This document shows, piece after piece, positions 4,747-6,288 of a stretch of 6,288 bases of DNA. Location: the NCBI GenBank assembly GCA_945827465.1, contig CALZOH010000186.1:1-6288 (forward strand). The letters run 5' to 3'. The position numbers were made by a program, and so were the translations under genes. Within the stretch, counting starts at the first letter, position 1. Every line of letters starts with the position of its first letter. This DNA is from an uncultured Prevotellaceae bacterium. GTDB taxonomy: Bacteria > Bacteroidota > Bacteroidia > Bacteroidales > Bacteroidaceae. The notes under the pieces are model-generated. The model worked only from the letters and a program-made list of their open reading frames with translations, was not told the DNA's origin and searched no databases.

Positions 4747-6135
4747 TTAGGAAAATAACTGGAAGAAACCGATGCCGCTCAAGAAGATGAGTAGAATCAG
4801 GAACGGCACGAAGAACTTCAGCAGGACAATGATGGTGCGTATGCCGCGTCCAGGAATGGAGGACTGATTCGTAAGTTGCTCCCAAATGACACGACGTCTC
4901 ATGAACCATCCTACAAACAAGGCAATGAGGAAACCACCAATGGGCAACATAATCTGACCCGAGAAGAAATCAAAGAAATCAAACAAGTTGCGACCGCCAA
5001 TGGTGAAGTCCTTGAGCGGGCCCATAGAGAGAGCGCACAGCGAACCGACAAAAACACAAACTACCGTAACGATGCCGGCTGCTTTGGCGCGCGAGAGTGC
5101 AAACTCTTCGGAAAGGTAAGCCGTAACAACTTCTTGGAGAGAAATGACGGACGTGAGCGTTGCCAGTACCAACAAACCGTAAAACAAAACCGACACTAAA
5201 TAGCCCATGGCCGGGATGTTGCCGAATGCTTGCTGAAATACATTGGGTAAAGCGATGAATACCAAAGAAGGGCCCGCGTCGGGTGTGATGCCAACGGAGA
5301 ACACAGCGGGGAAGATAATAACTCCTGACATGATGGCTATCATTGTATCAATACCGGCTACCTTGAAAGCTGTATTTACTAACTTTACATCTTTACTGAA
5401 ATACGAAGCATAGGTACAAATACATCCCATAGCAACGCTCAACGAATAGAACGCCTGTCCCATAGCTCCCAACACGGTACTCACGGTAATCTTGCTGAAG
5501 TCGGGATAGAAGAGAAATCGCAAACCTTCTGACGCACCAGCTGTAAGGAGAGAAGAAATCATCAGCAAAACCATGATGATAAACAAAATCGGCATAAGTA
5601 TCTTTGATGACTTTTCGATGCCTTTCTTCACACCCCTTACAATGACAAAGTGTGACATCAGCATAAATAAAATCATATAGATGACCGGGAGATAAGGATC
5701 GGATACGAAGTTCTGGAAATGATGAGCATAGGCGTCAGCATTACCAGTGGCAGCCAAAGCATTGAAACGGTTGAACAAAGCATCCACCAAGTAATCAAGC
5801 GTCCAACCAGACACAACAATGTAGTAACAAAGAATGAACCACGCAGTAATGATGCCGAATTTGCCGATTTTACGCCAAAGCCATCCATTGGTAAGTTTGC
5901 GGAAAGCTTGGGCTGTATTGGCATGAGCATGGCGCCCAACAATAAACTCTGCGGTCATAAGGGGGATGCCCAAAATGAGTACGCACAAAATATACATGAA
6001 GATAAACGCAGCTCCGCCATTGTCGCCGGTCATCACGGGAAATCGCCAGATGTTTCCCAAACCTATAGCAGATCCGGCTGTGGCCAATACCATTCCTATT
6101 TTACTATTGAATTTCGCTCTGTCGCTTGTTTGCAT
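4747..6135 (-). CDS. neurotransmitter:sodium symporter (NSS/LeuT-family) sodium-dependent transporter
   Basis: With the start at 6135 this is a 462-aa inner-membrane protein, the usual length for bacterial NSS transporters, with 11-12 membrane segments. TM1 carries the unwound sodium/substrate motif GSAIGLGNIWRFP (residues 21-33), followed by NGGAAF (39-44). TM3 has WFILCYYIVVSGW (99-111), with the tyrosine expected over the substrate. TM6 has AFYSLSVAMGCICTYASYF (228-246), and TM8 has LTSVISLQE (327-335), with Thr328-Ser329 at the Na2 sodium site. These match LeuT-type sites, so sodium-coupled uptake of an amino acid or related small amine is well supported; the substrate cannot be read from sequence. 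A TTG at 6190-6192 would add 19 residues, but it falls in the promoter's -33 element, and family homology begins just after Met at 6135. The HhH gene follows 7 nt after the stop. Confidence 0.92.
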   Translation of the reverse strand: MQTSDRAKFNSKIGMVLATAGSAIGLGNIWRFPVMTGDNGGAAFIFMYILCVLILGIPLMTAEFIVGRHAHANTAQAFRKLTNGWLWRKIGKFGIITAWFILCYYIVVSGWTLDYLVDALFNRFNALAATGNADAYAHHFQNFVSDPYLPVIYMILFMLMSHFVIVRGVKKGIEKSSKILMPILFIIMVLLMISSLLTAGASEGLRFLFYPDFSKITVSTVLGAMGQAFYSLSVAMGCICTYASYFSKDVKLVNTAFKVAGIDTMIAIMSGVIIFPAVFSVGITPDAGPSLVFIALPNVFQQAFGNIPAMGYLVSVLFYGLLVLATLTSVISLQEVVTAYLSEEFALSRAKAAGIVTVVCVFVGSLCALSMGPLKDFTIGGRNLFDFFDFFSGQIMLPIGGFLIALFVGWFMRRRVIWEQLTNQSSIPGRGIRTIIVLLKFFVPFLILLIFLSGIGFFQLFS

Positions 6136-6161
6136 GAGATGAGTTTCAGAAATAATTTTTG

Positions 6162-6193
6162 CAAAGTTAAGTATAACTGAAAGAAAGAGCAAA
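6162..6193 (-). promoter_or_regulatory. Bacteroidetes-type promoter of the transporter operon
   Basis: On the minus strand TTTG (6193-6190) is followed by exactly 20 nt and then TAACTTTG (6169-6162), an excellent fit to the TTG / N19-21 / TAnnTTTG promoter of Bacteroidetes. Transcription would start near 6155-6158, leaving a leader of about 20 nt before the ATG at 6135. This rules out translation from the upstream TTG. Confidence 0.75.
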
Positions 6194-6262
6194 TGAATGC
6201 CTCGAAGAATAGATATAAATACACGGCTCTTTCATTTAACCCAAATCGGTCATTAGACTATT

Positions 6263-6288
6263 ATGCGCAAACAAACTTTCTTTTTGTC
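6263..6288 (+). CDS. possible 5' end of a divergent gene (partial)
   Basis: An ATG at 6263 opens a frame reading MRKQTFFL to the window edge. It looks like the basic start of a signal peptide or membrane protein. Only eight codons are visible, there is no clear TAnnTTTG box on the plus strand before it, and the region could equally be the 3' end of a leftward gene, since all minus-strand frames from the edge also close by about 6237. Treat as tentative. Confidence 0.3.

Noticed and set aside
4876..5199. 107-codon plus-strand frame opposite the transporter gene
   Set aside because: Antisense shadow of a strongly conserved NSS transporter; the predicted peptide is polar and has no recognisable motif.
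5719..6180. 153-codon plus-strand frame opposite the transporter N terminus
   Set aside because: Overlaps the conserved TM1-TM3 coding region and the transporter promoter on the other strand; no domain signature.

Overview
The window looks like chromosomal DNA of a Bacteroidales bacterium, most likely Prevotellaceae (Prevotella/Segatella-like). The reasons are -7 boxes of the form TAnnTTTG upstream of genes, the lack of clear Shine-Dalgarno sites, a lipoprotein whose cysteine is followed by a Ser/Gly/acidic stretch, and a PAS-like/LuxR-type regulator typical of this phylum. This assignment is inference; there is no rRNA or marker gene here.

Layout. Positions 1-578 carry no convincing gene. 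They hold a degenerate tandem repeat of about 42 nt at the left edge (2-128), a 53-nt imperfect palindrome (225-277), and several smaller hairpins, one of which (433-458) reads as a leftward terminator. Every confident gene is on the minus strand. From right to left in transcription order they are: a neurotransmitter:sodium symporter family transporter (start corrected to 6135), a membrane-anchored triple helix-hairpin-helix protein, a small FN3-like lipoprotein, an ABC/OLD-type ATPase, and a DUF4435 (TOPRIM-like) protein. Gaps between them are 7, 42, 28 and 27 nt. A terminator hairpin at 1464-1485 ends this set. A separate minus-strand LuxR-type regulator (579-1337) follows. A possible divergent gene starts at 6263 on the plus strand and runs off the window.

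How the genes work together. The transporter and HhH genes are tightly coupled behind a well-formed promoter (TTTG, 20 nt, TAACTTTG). A second -7 box sits directly after the HhH stop codon, so lipoprotein-ATPase-DUF4435 may also be a transcription unit of its own. The ATPase plus DUF4435 pair is the most interesting part. In gene order and domain content it resembles the two-gene anti-phage system PARIS (AriA ATPase, AriB DUF4435/TOPRIM effector), but the ATPase is short. No mobile-element genes surround it, so a defence role is a hypothesis and a vertically inherited cellular function is a live alternative.
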